A stretch of 64,000 nt of DNA, from NCBI GenBank assembly GCA_030348385.1, contig JAUCFP010000006.1, positions 5,227,720 through 5,291,719 of the forward strand, written 5' to 3'. The position numbers were made by a program, and so were the translations under genes. This document shows positions 42,096 through 52,352 of this stretch, piece after piece. Every line of letters starts with the position of its first letter. The stretch's first letter is position 1. The DNA is from Cytobacillus sp. NJ13. GTDB taxonomy: Bacteria > Bacillota > Bacilli > Bacillales > Cytobacillaceae. The notes beneath the pieces were generated by a model. It searched no databases and was not told where the DNA came from. It worked only from the letters and a program-made list of their open reading frames with translations.

Positions 42096-42175
42096 TGTTC
42101 CGCATTTTTTACCGGCATGAAAAAATAAGAGGATGCTTCCAGGTGCAACTGTCTTGCCCTGTTGCTATATCTATC

Positions 42176-42209
42176 AAAATCGGCGGGGAAATTTCCGCCG
42201 ATTTTTTTA
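42176..42209 (+). terminator. Terminator of the rib operon
   Basis: AAAATCGGCGG and CCGCCGATTTTTTT form an 11-bp GC-rich stem followed by T residues. Confidence 0.92.
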
Positions 42210-42274
42210 GAAATATATGAGCAGACGTCTGACCTTTCTATTGGCAAGATGAGTTTTTTTTGATAAAATACTGC

Positions 42275-42350
42275 TTGTGGCTCACCCGTGCTTTTAAGGG
42301 ATCCCTCTTAACTGAGGGAGATATATGCGGGGAGAGCGGGTAGGGAGAGG
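42275..42350 (+). promoter_or_regulatory. Structured leader of the NCS2 permease gene
   Basis: After an AT-rich promoter-like stretch the leader turns purine- and GC-rich. ACCCG (near 42286) can pair with CGGGT (near 42339), enclosing the hairpin TCCCTC-TTAACT-GAGGGA (42302-42319). The conserved core of the purine riboswitch is not present. It may be an RNA regulator of the permease, but I cannot assign a class. Confidence 0.35.
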
Positions 42351-42376
42351 GCTAATTTAATAGATAGGTAGTATAT

Positions 42377-43675
42377 ATGAATAAGTGGTTTAACCAGCTT
42401 TTTCAGCTTGATTCAAATGGAACAACTGTAAAAAGGGAGGTTATGGCTGGGGCAATCGGCTTTTTTACGATTGTTTATATTATCGCAGTTAACTCTCTAA
42501 TTCTCTCTGAAGCAGGAATTCCGCTGGAAGCAGCCATTTTTGCAACCATTATAACATCGGTTGTCGGCTGTTTGATAATGGGGTTTTGGGCAAATGTACC
42601 GATTCTCCTTGTGCCTGGAATGGGAATTAACGCTTTATTTTCCTATACTATGGTCCAATCCATGGGCTTATCATGGCAGGAAGCATTGGCTGTTGTCTTT
42701 ATTTCTGGTCTGATCTTTGTATTCGTGGCTTTTTCGCGATTCGCAAAGACATTGAGCGAATCGATTCCGCATTCACTTAAAGAAGCAATAACAGTGGGAC
42801 TCGGACTTTTCTTGATGCTGATCGGACTTGAAAAGGGCGGAATCGTTGAAAAAGGGACAAACTCCATTATTGCTCTGGGTGAGCTTGGAGACCCGCAAGT
42901 GCTTGCAAGCATCTTAACGTTCTTGCTTGCCATCATTTTATTCATGCGCAATGTGCCTGGCAACTTTTTGATTACTGTTGTAGCAGGAACATTGATAGCA
43001 TGGGCTTTTGGGCTGATTAATGTGCAAAATACCGAGGAAAAGCCGTTTGCTCTTTCTGATTATATGGAAGTATTTGGAGCGATGTCATTCGATAACTTGC
43101 TTTCCGTCACTTTTTGGATTGCCATTTTTTCATTGACAATGGTTCTTGTCTTTGAAAATATCGGATTAGTTCACGGTCATGTTGGTTTTATAAATAGGCC
43201 GGAACAGTTTAAGCGTGCTTTTCAGGCAACTTCGGTTTCTGCATTATTGTCAGGTATTTTTGGGACAAGCCCAACTGTAGCAACGGTGGAAAGTACAGCG
43301 AGTATGGCTGCCGGCGGACGTACAGGATTAACAGCAGTTACAACTGGTTTGCTGTTTATGCTATCAGCATTCTTTATTCCTGTTATTAAATTGATTCCCA
43401 ACAGTGCAATTGCACCTATTCTTATCATTATTGGCGGACTGATGCTTCAAAACATCCGCAACCTTGACTTAAAGGATATGAGCGAAAGCTTTCCAGCTAT
43501 CTTTATCATTGCCATGATTCCGTTCACGTATAGTATTGCGGACGGCATTGCCATTGGATTTATTCTGTATCCAATTTTAAAGATCTCGATTGGCAAAGCA
43601 AGGGAAGTTTCATTTGCATTGTATGTCATAGCTGCTTTGTTTTTATTCAACTTTGTTTTTCATGTGATTAGTTAA
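42377..43675 (+). CDS. NCS2 family purine permease (PbuG/AdeP-like)
   Basis: The 432-residue protein belongs to the AzgA-type NCS2 transporters, with 12-14 helices and the signatures GFFTIVYIIAVN (about 28-39), PGMGINALFSYT (about 80-91), and GTSPTVATVESTASMAAGGRTGLTAV (about 297-322), the last containing the conserved substrate-site Glu. It should import hypoxanthine/guanine or adenine by proton symport; among Bacillus paralogues it looks closest to adenine permease AdeP (YtiP), but that is memory. The start has only a weak TAGGTAG site. The leader is structured. Confidence 0.87.
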   Translation: MNKWFNQLFQLDSNGTTVKREVMAGAIGFFTIVYIIAVNSLILSEAGIPLEAAIFATIITSVVGCLIMGFWANVPILLVPGMGINALFSYTMVQSMGLSWQEALAVVFISGLIFVFVAFSRFAKTLSESIPHSLKEAITVGLGLFLMLIGLEKGGIVEKGTNSIIALGELGDPQVLASILTFLLAIILFMRNVPGNFLITVVAGTLIAWAFGLINVQNTEEKPFALSDYMEVFGAMSFDNLLSVTFWIAIFSLTMVLVFENIGLVHGHVGFINRPEQFKRAFQATSVSALLSGIFGTSPTVATVESTASMAAGGRTGLTAVTTGLLFMLSAFFIPVIKLIPNSAIAPILIIIGGLMLQNIRNLDLKDMSESFPAIFIIAMIPFTYSIADGIAIGFILYPILKISIGKAREVSFALYVIAALFLFNFVFHVIS

Positions 43676-43685
43676 TATAGACATT

Positions 43686-43713
43686 GGGATGCCCTATTGG
43701 GGCATCCTTTTTA
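43686..43713 (+). terminator. Terminator after the NCS2 permease gene
   Basis: GGGATGCCC and GGGGCATCC pair across TATT, followed by TTTTT. Confidence 0.9.
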
Positions 43714-43797
43714 TGTAATCTATTCAGAATCATTAGCGTGGTCCAGTCAGCTTATGAATCCTGGAAAATATACCAGCTAACAGCCGCAGCTAATATG

Positions 43798-44091
43798 TTA
43801 GCCGCAGTGGTATTTGAGATATTTTTTCTGCGGCTTAATATATCTTTTCATTTCTGCTGCCATCTTCCTTTTAACAGACACCGGAATGTCTGCCTGGGAA
43901 AGGTCCTCGGGGAAGGGGAAAATCCTATAGTCATTAAAACGCACCCGGATAATCCCTTCATAAACAATAGTTTTATTAAAAAATGCCGTTGTTTCTACAA
44001 AGGCATTTTTTTCATTAATAACGCTGCTAAACTCTTCGATCCGCTGAATGAAAAATTTAAATGTATAAAGTTCAGTATTAATATCGGTCAC
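43798..44091 (-). CDS. Hypothetical protein (97 aa)
   Basis: The minus frame encodes a 97-residue soluble protein (MTDINTELYTFKFFIQRIEEF ... NDYRIFPFPEDLSQADIPV ... a basic C-terminus). Its even composition contrasts with the cysteine- and phenylalanine-rich frame on the opposite strand, which I reject. The GTG start at 44091 is close behind TTTAGGGAA, so the site is short-spaced. A perfect 10-bp hairpin sits 16 bp upstream. No family recognised. Confidence 0.55.
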   Translation of the reverse strand: MTDINTELYTFKFFIQRIEEFSSVINEKNAFVETTAFFNKTIVYEGIIRVRFNDYRIFPFPEDLSQADIPVSVKRKMAAEMKRYIKPQKKYLKYHCG

Positions 44092-44106
44092 TTCCCTAAA
44101 TGAAGG

Positions 44107-44130
44107 AACTTATCAGTTTTCTGATAAGTT
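44107..44130. other. Perfect 10-bp inverted repeat between divergent genes
   Basis: AACTTATCAG-TTTT-CTGATAAGTT lies between the minus-strand 97-aa gene and dapF. No T-run suits a terminator for a plus transcript, so it may be an operator or a leader hairpin of the minus gene. Confidence 0.5.
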
Positions 44131-44224
44131 AATAATATAATAAAGAAAACAATTATTGAATAATAAATGCTTTTATGGCACTCTTAATTATAAGTTGAGC
44201 TACAAATGGTTTGGAGGAATTACT

Positions 44225-45211
44225 ATGAACATTGAACTGCTGAAATGTCATGGATCAGGAAATGATTTCTTTATAATAGATGAAATTTCCCATACGTATA
44301 ATTTTACAGAAGAGAATCGTGCTGAGCTTGCTAAAGCAATATGTGACCGCAGCACTGAACTTGGTGCAGATGGAATTCTTTTTGTATTAAAAAGCGAAAA
44401 AGCAGATGCCAGGATGCGTGTTTTTAATCCGGATGGATCAGAAGCCTCAATGTGCGGAAATGGATTAAGATGCGTTGCCCGTTATGTATGTGAACTTCTT
44501 GGTCTAAAAGAAGCCATCATTGAAACCATGAAAGCGGATTTGCAGGTGAAAAAGCAAGAGGACATCTTTGAGGACATCCCAACTTATCTTGTTGAAATAT
44601 CACCTGTTTCATTCGATTTGAAGGATCTTCCTTTAGTTCTCGATGATAAAGATACTATAATTAATGAAAAAGTCAGCGGGATTTCAGAGGAATTAGCTTT
44701 TACAGCCTTAGCAGTCCCTAATCCCCATTTTGTTTCCATTGTGGAGAAAGAGCAAATTACATCTGACCTGCAAAAAAATATCAGCGAATATTTGAACGGG
44801 CCGAATGAATTCTTTCCTGATGGAGTAAATGTCAGCTTTGTAAAGCCATTAAAAAAAGGGCATATTTATGTTAGGACATTTGAGCGGGGAGTAGGATTTA
44901 CCAATGCCTGCGGTACGGCCATGTCCGCTTCAACACTTGTTACTTGCATGAATGGGCTGAATAAAATCGAAGAGCCTGTTGAAGTATACAATAATGGCGG
45001 AAAAGTGCGCTGTGTAGTTCATGAGAAGAATGGCAGGCAGTTCATTGATTTAATTGGGAATGCCAGCTATGTTTACCGCTGTGAAGCGGAAGTCAATATG
45101 GAAAATCCAGCAGAGTTCTCCCTGTCCCCGAAAGCGGAACATACTGGTGAAATTAAGCAGTATGCTAAACTTCAGGAATATGCCCAAGCAGTACTTAAAG
45201 AATGGATGTAG
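44225..45211 (+). CDS. dapF: Diaminopimelate epimerase DapF
   Basis: DapF converts LL- to meso-diaminopimelate for peptidoglycan cross-links and lysine synthesis. The two catalytic cysteines are visible: Cys77 in SEASMCGNGLRCVARY and Cys229 in GFTNACGTAMSAS. The 328-residue length exceeds the usual 275-290, the extra part lying in the C-terminal 60 residues (after LIGNASYVYRCEAE). ATG 44225 follows TTTGGAGGAATTACT; the frame to 44156 has no binding site. It is monocistronic. Confidence 0.92.
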   Translation: MNIELLKCHGSGNDFFIIDEISHTYNFTEENRAELAKAICDRSTELGADGILFVLKSEKADARMRVFNPDGSEASMCGNGLRCVARYVCELLGLKEAIIETMKADLQVKKQEDIFEDIPTYLVEISPVSFDLKDLPLVLDDKDTIINEKVSGISEELAFTALAVPNPHFVSIVEKEQITSDLQKNISEYLNGPNEFFPDGVNVSFVKPLKKGHIYVRTFERGVGFTNACGTAMSASTLVTCMNGLNKIEEPVEVYNNGGKVRCVVHEKNGRQFIDLIGNASYVYRCEAEVNMENPAEFSLSPKAEHTGEIKQYAKLQEYAQAVLKEWM

Positions 45212-45238
45212 GATAAGGCACTGGCCTTATCCTTTTTT
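45211..45238. terminator. Bidirectional terminator, dapF and ligD
   Basis: GGATAAGG and CCTTATCC pair across a short loop followed by six T residues; the ligD stop lies inside the region. Confidence 0.88.
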
Positions 45239-47065
45239 GTTTTGATGTTTTAAAAATTCGAGCACCGGGGAAAAGGGCTGAATTTCCTTTGTTTGAAAAT
45301 AAGAACTGAATGGATCTCCATCGCTGTTTATCCTTTTTATAAGATTGGTTATCTGAAACCGCTCCATTGTTAATTTCTCGTTGACTTCCTCCCAAAACAG
45401 AGGAGCAGCAACAGTCGCTGCTTTATTTCCTCTTGCTGAATAAGGAGCAATGATTGTCTTGCCTTCTGCGTGCTGGATATAATCCACATAAAGCCTGCCT
45501 CCGCGATTTTTCTTTAATCTTTCTGTTGTAAAAGAATCGGGGGCTTTGGAAACTAGATACTGGGCAATAAATTCGGTGAACAGCCGAGTATCATCAAAGC
45601 TATACGTATTTTCCTGCAGCGGGATATAGATTTGCAGACCTTTATTGCCGGATGTTTTAACGAAGCTGATTAATTTCAGCTGGTCAAGCACCTCTTTAAT
45701 CAATAGAGCAGCTTTAATGGCAAGATGAAAAGCGTCTCTCGAAGGAGGATCTAAATCAAACACTATTTCGCTTGGTCCATTGCTGTAAATGGTTTTAAAG
45801 GGGATATGATATTCGAATGCAAGCTGGTTGCCAAGCCAGAGCAGCGTTTGAATATTATTGCAGACAATATAGTTGATGCCCTCTGACATTTCGGTTTCCA
45901 CAAAATCCGGTGCGTAATCCGGGCAATTTTTCTGGTAGAAAGGCTCTGCAAAGATCCCATGCGGATAGCGGATTACAGTTAAAAGCCTGTTTTTTAAAAA
46001 TGGCAGCAGATATGGAGCAATCTCTCTTAAAAAGTGAATGTAATCAATCTTTTGAATAGCTGGTGTTTCCCATAATGGCTTGTCTGGGTGGGTAATTTCT
46101 ATTTCGGGAGGCAGGTTTTTCTGCTTCTGTATAAATTTATCATAAGTGCAGGCATCAGGCTTCAAATCGAAACGAAACTGGTGGAAATGAGGTTCGCGCA
46201 TTTGTTCCTCATAAATCTCCAGATATTTAACTTCCACACATATGGCTGGTTCTACATAAATGAATTGGCTGTTTTCATCTGTTTTATTATCTTTAATTAT
46301 TTGGAATAAGGCTTGTTTTTCGTCGGGCTTCAACCCAAAAAGAAACTGTCCGATTGCTATGACAGCATCCTCCTGGTATACACCAGCATAAAAGTAGCCA
46401 TTTGATTTTTCATATGCAGTGATAAAGCAGGAAACGTATTTCCAATTCTTGAATTTTAGCCATAAAGATGATCTTTTTCCTTCTTCCCATTTATTCTTCA
46501 TCTGCTTTGCCACGATTCCTTCACCGTCATGCAGGACAATTTTTTCCCAAAGTTCATTAAAGCTGCGGTATGGAGGGATTAATTGTATCAATCTCGGATC
46601 CTTCTCATCAGGTTTTAAGGGCATATTACAATCTTTAAACAATGCTTCCAGTTCTGCTTTTCTGATAAAGTACTCTTTATCGTTCATTTTTTTGCCTTTT
46701 GCCATTAATATGTCAAAAATAAGAAGACGGCAGGGGGCAGTTTTTGCTTTCTCTTGAATTTTCTTTTCAGACCTCATCCTGCCCCTGACCTGGATGGACC
46801 CAAAATGAGCTTTATAGGCATTCTCAAGAAAGACTAATTCTCCATCTAGTGCAAGTGGAAGATATGGTTTAAAATTATCTTTGTTTTGTTCCAAAAAAGT
46901 CTTAATTTCTGGGAAAAGATGTAATAAGGGCTTATCGTTCCTGCTTGTCAGTCTGGGTTCCTTGTCCAAGTGCAGGATTGCTCTAAAACCATCATACTTT
47001 GCTTCAAATAGCCATGCCTTCTCTTCCGGAACATCGAAAGTTAATGTAGGAAGCATAGGTCTCAT
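45227..47065 (-). CDS. ligD: ATP-dependent DNA ligase LigD (ligase-polymerase)
   Basis: LigD seals double-strand breaks with Ku in bacterial non-homologous end joining. The 612-residue protein has an N-terminal ligase domain with the AMP-accepting lysine Lys23 in FEAKYDGFRA and a downstream OB fold, then a C-terminal primase-polymerase domain with the metal motif DLD in EIVFDLDPPS. No phosphoesterase domain is present, which is the Bacillus arrangement. ATG 47065 has AAGGGAGG upstream. The ku gene starts 146 bp away on the other strand, so the pair is divergent. Confidence 0.95.
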   Translation of the reverse strand: MRPMLPTLTFDVPEEKAWLFEAKYDGFRAILHLDKEPRLTSRNDKPLLHLFPEIKTFLEQNKDNFKPYLPLALDGELVFLENAYKAHFGSIQVRGRMRSEKKIQEKAKTAPCRLLIFDILMAKGKKMNDKEYFIRKAELEALFKDCNMPLKPDEKDPRLIQLIPPYRSFNELWEKIVLHDGEGIVAKQMKNKWEEGKRSSLWLKFKNWKYVSCFITAYEKSNGYFYAGVYQEDAVIAIGQFLFGLKPDEKQALFQIIKDNKTDENSQFIYVEPAICVEVKYLEIYEEQMREPHFHQFRFDLKPDACTYDKFIQKQKNLPPEIEITHPDKPLWETPAIQKIDYIHFLREIAPYLLPFLKNRLLTVIRYPHGIFAEPFYQKNCPDYAPDFVETEMSEGINYIVCNNIQTLLWLGNQLAFEYHIPFKTIYSNGPSEIVFDLDPPSRDAFHLAIKAALLIKEVLDQLKLISFVKTSGNKGLQIYIPLQENTYSFDDTRLFTEFIAQYLVSKAPDSFTTERLKKNRGGRLYVDYIQHAEGKTIIAPYSARGNKAATVAAPLFWEEVNEKLTMERFQITNLIKRINSDGDPFSSYFQTKEIQPFSPVLEFLKHQNKKG

Positions 47066-47210
47066 TCAATTTGGCCTCCCTTTACAATCGTTACTATAGT
47101 TTTGGCCATTGCCGCTAAAACTACTCAGTTTCCAAATGTTTTAGCGTATCTCCGATTTTGTTAATACACAAATTATGATTACTACATCTAATAAGAATGG
47201 GAGTTTGGCT

Positions 47211-48065
47211 ATGCATACAATGTGGAAAGGAAGCATCAGTTTTGGGCTGGTGAATATACCAATTAAGCTGCACTCAGCTACAGAAGATAAGGATATAAAG
47301 CTGAGGAATCTTCATAAAGAATGTCATTCACCAATTAAATATGAGAAGACATGCCCTGTTTGTGAAGTAGAAGTCAAAAACGAAGATATTGTAAAAGCTT
47401 ATGAATACACAAAAGGAAAGTTTGTCGTTTTAGAGGATGAGGATTTAGAAAAGCTTAAACAGGAAAATGAGGATAAAGCTGTCGAGATTATGGACTTTGT
47501 AAAAATACAGGAGATTGATCCGATTTATTATAATCGCACGTATTATATGTCTCCCGGGGATGGAGGAGGGAAGGCATATTCTCTTTTAAGAAAAGCGCTT
47601 GAGACATCAGAAAAGGTAGGCTTGGCCAAAATCATTATTCGTTCCAAAGAACAGCTGGCAGTTGTCCGGGTGTATGAAAATACACTCGTTATGGAGACGA
47701 TCCATTACCCTGATGAAGTGCGAAAGGCTGCTGACGTTCCAAATGTCCCTGCAGAGGACAAAGTGACTGATAAAGAAATCGATACTGCCATTATGCTGAT
47801 TGATCAGTTAACGACTGAATTCAAGCCGGAGAAATATAATGATGACTACCGTACAGCTCTTTTGGAGCTTATCGAAGCAAAACGGACTGGAAAAGATATA
47901 GTCACACCTGTTGAAAAAGAACCTGCGGCCAATGTAACCGACCTTATGGCTGCCCTGCAGGCATCCATTGATAAAACTAAGCCTGCTGATGCTGAAACAA
48001 CGAAAAAACCGGCAGCTAAAAAGAAACGCGCCTCTGCAAAAACAAAAGCTAAAAAGCAGGCTTAG
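47211..48065 (+). CDS. ku: DNA end-binding protein Ku
   Basis: Ku binds broken DNA ends and recruits LigD. The 284-residue protein starts MHTMWKGSISFGLVNIPIKLHSATEDKD, the typical bacterial Ku N-terminus, and carries the Ku core to about residue 230, then a Lys/Ala-rich tail (KKPAAKKKRASAKTKAKK) that binds DNA. ATG 47211 has GGGAG at 7 nt; the extra 12 residues from ATG 47175 are not conserved. B. subtilis ku is forespore-expressed; a convincing SigG site is not evident here. Confidence 0.95.
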   Translation: MHTMWKGSISFGLVNIPIKLHSATEDKDIKLRNLHKECHSPIKYEKTCPVCEVEVKNEDIVKAYEYTKGKFVVLEDEDLEKLKQENEDKAVEIMDFVKIQEIDPIYYNRTYYMSPGDGGGKAYSLLRKALETSEKVGLAKIIIRSKEQLAVVRVYENTLVMETIHYPDEVRKAADVPNVPAEDKVTDKEIDTAIMLIDQLTTEFKPEKYNDDYRTALLELIEAKRTGKDIVTPVEKEPAANVTDLMAALQASIDKTKPADAETTKKPAAKKKRASAKTKAKKQA

Positions 48066-48072
48066 TAGAAAT

Positions 48073-48105
48073 AAAACCGACTTTGCTGATGCAAACTCGG
48101 TTTTT
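48073..48105 (+). terminator. Terminator after ku
   Basis: AAAACCGA and TCGGTTTTT flank a partly paired interior (TTTGC/GCAAA) and end in T residues. Confidence 0.85.
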
Positions 48106-48240
48106 AACTGATTGAAAGCTATTCATATTTTGAAGAAATGCTGAAGAAAATCGCCATGGAGTATTTTAGAATAATACTTAAAAAAGTGTTCCGTTTACCA
48201 AAGTTAGTGGTAATACAATAAATAAAAAGGATTTGTATAA

Positions 48241-48900
48241 ATGAACAGGAAGAATTTAACATCGAAAAATATCATCTACTTAGCGTTGGCAGCTTCCATT
48301 ATTGGCGGATTTTTGCTGCTTTTTATTGAAATAGTGGACGAATTGAAGGAAAATGAGCTAATTCGTTTCGATGAAACTGTGATTGAGTATGTTCAGGCAT
48401 TTATCTCTCCCAGGCTGACGGAGTTTATGAATGTGGTTACCTTTTTGGGGTCGGTTAAGTGGCTGGCTTTTGCTGTCTTAATGGCGGCCGTTCTTTTGTT
48501 TGTTTTTAAAAAGAGGTCACTAGCGTTGTTCATGGTTCTTTCATCTGGTCTCGGAGCACTTTTTAACTTGCTGCTGAAATGGATTTTCAAAAGAGAACGA
48601 CCGGATATCAGACCTCTGATCGAGGAGCAGGGATTCAGTTTTCCGAGTGGACATTCAATGGGATCTTTTATTTTTTATGGATCACTGGCTTATATGATCA
48701 TCCATCTGGCAAAAAGAAAACGCTGGAAAGCTGCGTGGACAGTGCTGCTGGGCTGTTTTATCATCATGATTGGATTAAGCCGCATCTATCTGGGTGTTCA
48801 TTTTCCCAGTGATGTAATTGCTGGTTTTGCTGCCGGAGGTGCATGGCTGACGATAATGATAATTGGATTCCGTTATTATGAGTACCGCAAAAATGTTTAA
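48241..48900 (+). CDS. PAP2 family phosphatase
   Basis: The 219-residue membrane protein has the three PAP2 acid-phosphatase motifs: KWIFKRERP (about 114-122), PSGHSMGSF (about 135-143) and SRIYLGVHFPSDV (about 178-190), within six helices. It probably dephosphorylates lipid phosphates such as phosphatidylglycerol phosphate or undecaprenyl diphosphate. The ATG follows AAAAGGATTTGTATAA. It is monocistronic between ku and glpP. Confidence 0.9.
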   Translation: MNRKNLTSKNIIYLALAASIIGGFLLLFIEIVDELKENELIRFDETVIEYVQAFISPRLTEFMNVVTFLGSVKWLAFAVLMAAVLLFVFKKRSLALFMVLSSGLGALFNLLLKWIFKRERPDIRPLIEEQGFSFPSGHSMGSFIFYGSLAYMIIHLAKRKRWKAAWTVLLGCFIIMIGLSRIYLGVHFPSDVIAGFAAGGAWLTIMIIGFRYYEYRKNV

Positions 48901-48965
48901 TGGGTATTGAGAAATGCGCGCATTCTTTATAACATAGGGGAATAACAGAAACAGGAGTGGAAAGA

Positions 48966-49511
48966 ATGAATCAAAGGATTTTGCCCGCATCTTCGAACAT
49001 GAAAGAATTTGAAAAGTTCCTGGAAAGTCCCTATGAAATTGGCGTATTTCTCGATATGCACATTTCACAGCTGAAAAATGTTTCACAGATGGCGAAAGTA
49101 CATAACAAAAAAATGATATATCATGTTGATCTGATTCATGGCTTGAAGAGTGATGACTATGCCGCAGAATATATTTGCCAGGAATTTAAGCCTTACGGAT
49201 TAATTTCTACGAAGTCCAGTGTCATCCTGAAAGCAAAACAAAAAGGAGTGATTGCTGTTCAGAGAATTTTTCTGATCGATTCGCACGCACTCGAAAAGAG
49301 CTATAAATTAATCGAGAAGACAAAGCCGGACTTTATAGAGGTTTTGCCGGGAGCCATGCCATGGATGATAAAAGAAGTGAATGATCGCTTGAATACCCCA
49401 ATATTTGCGGGAGGGCTTATCCGATCAGAAGAAGAAGTGAAGAATGCGCTTGATGCAGGAGCAGCTGCTATTACCACTTCGAAAATAGAATTATGGGAAA
49501 TGTTTTCATGA
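48966..49511 (+). CDS. glpP: Glycerol uptake operon antiterminator GlpP
   Basis: GlpP binds glycerol 3-phosphate and the leader RNAs of glp genes, preventing termination. The 181-residue protein has the GlpP TIM-barrel pattern (YEIGVFLDMHISQL; KMIYHVDLIHGLKSDDY; DFIEVLPGAMPWMI; IFAGGLIRSEEEV). ATG 48966 is preceded by CAGGAG at 8 nt; a GTG 9 bp earlier is unlikely. It lies directly upstream of glpFK, as in B. subtilis, and its targets are visible at 49583 and 52103. Confidence 0.93.
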   Translation: MNQRILPASSNMKEFEKFLESPYEIGVFLDMHISQLKNVSQMAKVHNKKMIYHVDLIHGLKSDDYAAEYICQEFKPYGLISTKSSVILKAKQKGVIAVQRIFLIDSHALEKSYKLIEKTKPDFIEVLPGAMPWMIKEVNDRLNTPIFAGGLIRSEEEVKNALDAGAAAITTSKIELWEMFS

Positions 49512-49528
49512 AAATGTTCAAGAAACGT

Positions 49529-49557
49529 TTGACAACGTTTTCATAGACTTGTATACT
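49529..49557 (+). promoter_or_regulatory. glpF promoter with overlapping cre site
   Basis: TTGACA-N17-TATACT is a near-perfect SigA promoter. TGACAACGTTTTCA (49530-49543) matches the cre consensus at all positions and overlaps the -35, so CcpA should repress glpFK when preferred sugars are present. Confidence 0.9.
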
Positions 49558-49582
49558 CGGTTTACAAGTTAATTTATGTGTC

Positions 49583-49647
49583 GGAGATTAGGAGATTCAC
49601 ACAGTTTAGCCTTAGAAGGCTTAATCTGTCGTGAATCTCCTTTTTTT
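49583..49647 (+). promoter_or_regulatory. GlpP-controlled leader terminator of glpFK
   Basis: GGAGATTAGGAGA precedes and overlaps a long hairpin (GGAGATTCAC / GTGAATCTCC with an inner AGCCTT/AAGGCT stem) and seven T residues. The glpD leader has the same GGAGATNNGGAGA element at the same position, so it is the probable GlpP antitermination target. Confidence 0.88.
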
Positions 49648-49683
49648 GTATCCGATCAGCTAAAAGGGAAAGGGGATTTTCAG

Positions 49684-52034
<2,351 letters not shown>

Positions 52035-52070
52035 TCAAAAGCAAGTTTTACACACAAATCATATCTTTTA

Positions 52071-52079
52071 TGTTATAAT
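52071..52079 (+). promoter_or_regulatory. Extended -10 promoter of glpD
   Basis: TGTTATAAT is a consensus extended -10 (TGN-TATAAT). It is 24 bp before the conserved leader element and about 280 bp before the glpD start. Confidence 0.7.
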
Positions 52080-52102
52080 AAGCTCAAGTTAATAGTTCGG
52101 CA

Positions 52103-52168
52103 GGAGATGCGGAGAGACCACAAAATCATTATCGGCTAATCGATGATGTATTTTGTGGTCTCTTTTTA
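52103..52168 (+). promoter_or_regulatory. GlpP-controlled leader terminator of glpD
   Basis: GGAGATGCGGAGA overlaps a long stem (AGAGACCACAAAAT / ATTTTGTGGTCTCT with inner ATC/GAT pairs) ending in TTTTT. Layout and sequence mirror the glpF leader, indicating GlpP antitermination. Confidence 0.88.
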
Positions 52169-52292
52169 TGTCTAGCTACAGCGCCTAACCCCTCGAGGTC
52201 ACAAGTCAATCTTTCCAAAAAGGCAAAGAACGCCTTTCCGGAAAGCTCGTCTTGTGCTTGTCGGGGCTGGGCAAGGCGCTTGCGCTTTTCTA
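52169..52292. repeat. Dispersed palindromic repeat, copy C
   Basis: The element runs TGTCTAGCTACAGCGCC, CCCCTCGAGGTCACAAG, a central stem, then CTTGTGCTTGTCGGGG and AAGGCGCTTGCGCTTTTC. The core hairpin is AAAGGC-AAAGAAC-GCCTTT, against AAAGGTT-AAAGAAC-AACCTTT in copy A. It is inserted between the glpD leader terminator and the glpD ribosome binding site, so it is transcribed when glpD is expressed. Confidence 0.75.
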
Positions 52293-52352
52293 TTTCCCTG
52301 CTTTTAAAGGGCAGTTACAACTACTAGCCTTTTCGACAAGGAGGAGACAGCA

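Noticed and set aside
43684..44103. A 139-aa plus-strand frame after the purine permease
   Set aside because: It starts inside the permease terminator, is rich in Cys and Phe, has no binding site, and overlaps a better minus-strand gene.
47160..47210. A SigG promoter for ku
   Set aside because: CATCTAATA has only a weak match to the SigG -10 and the -35 region is poor; the evidence is too thin.
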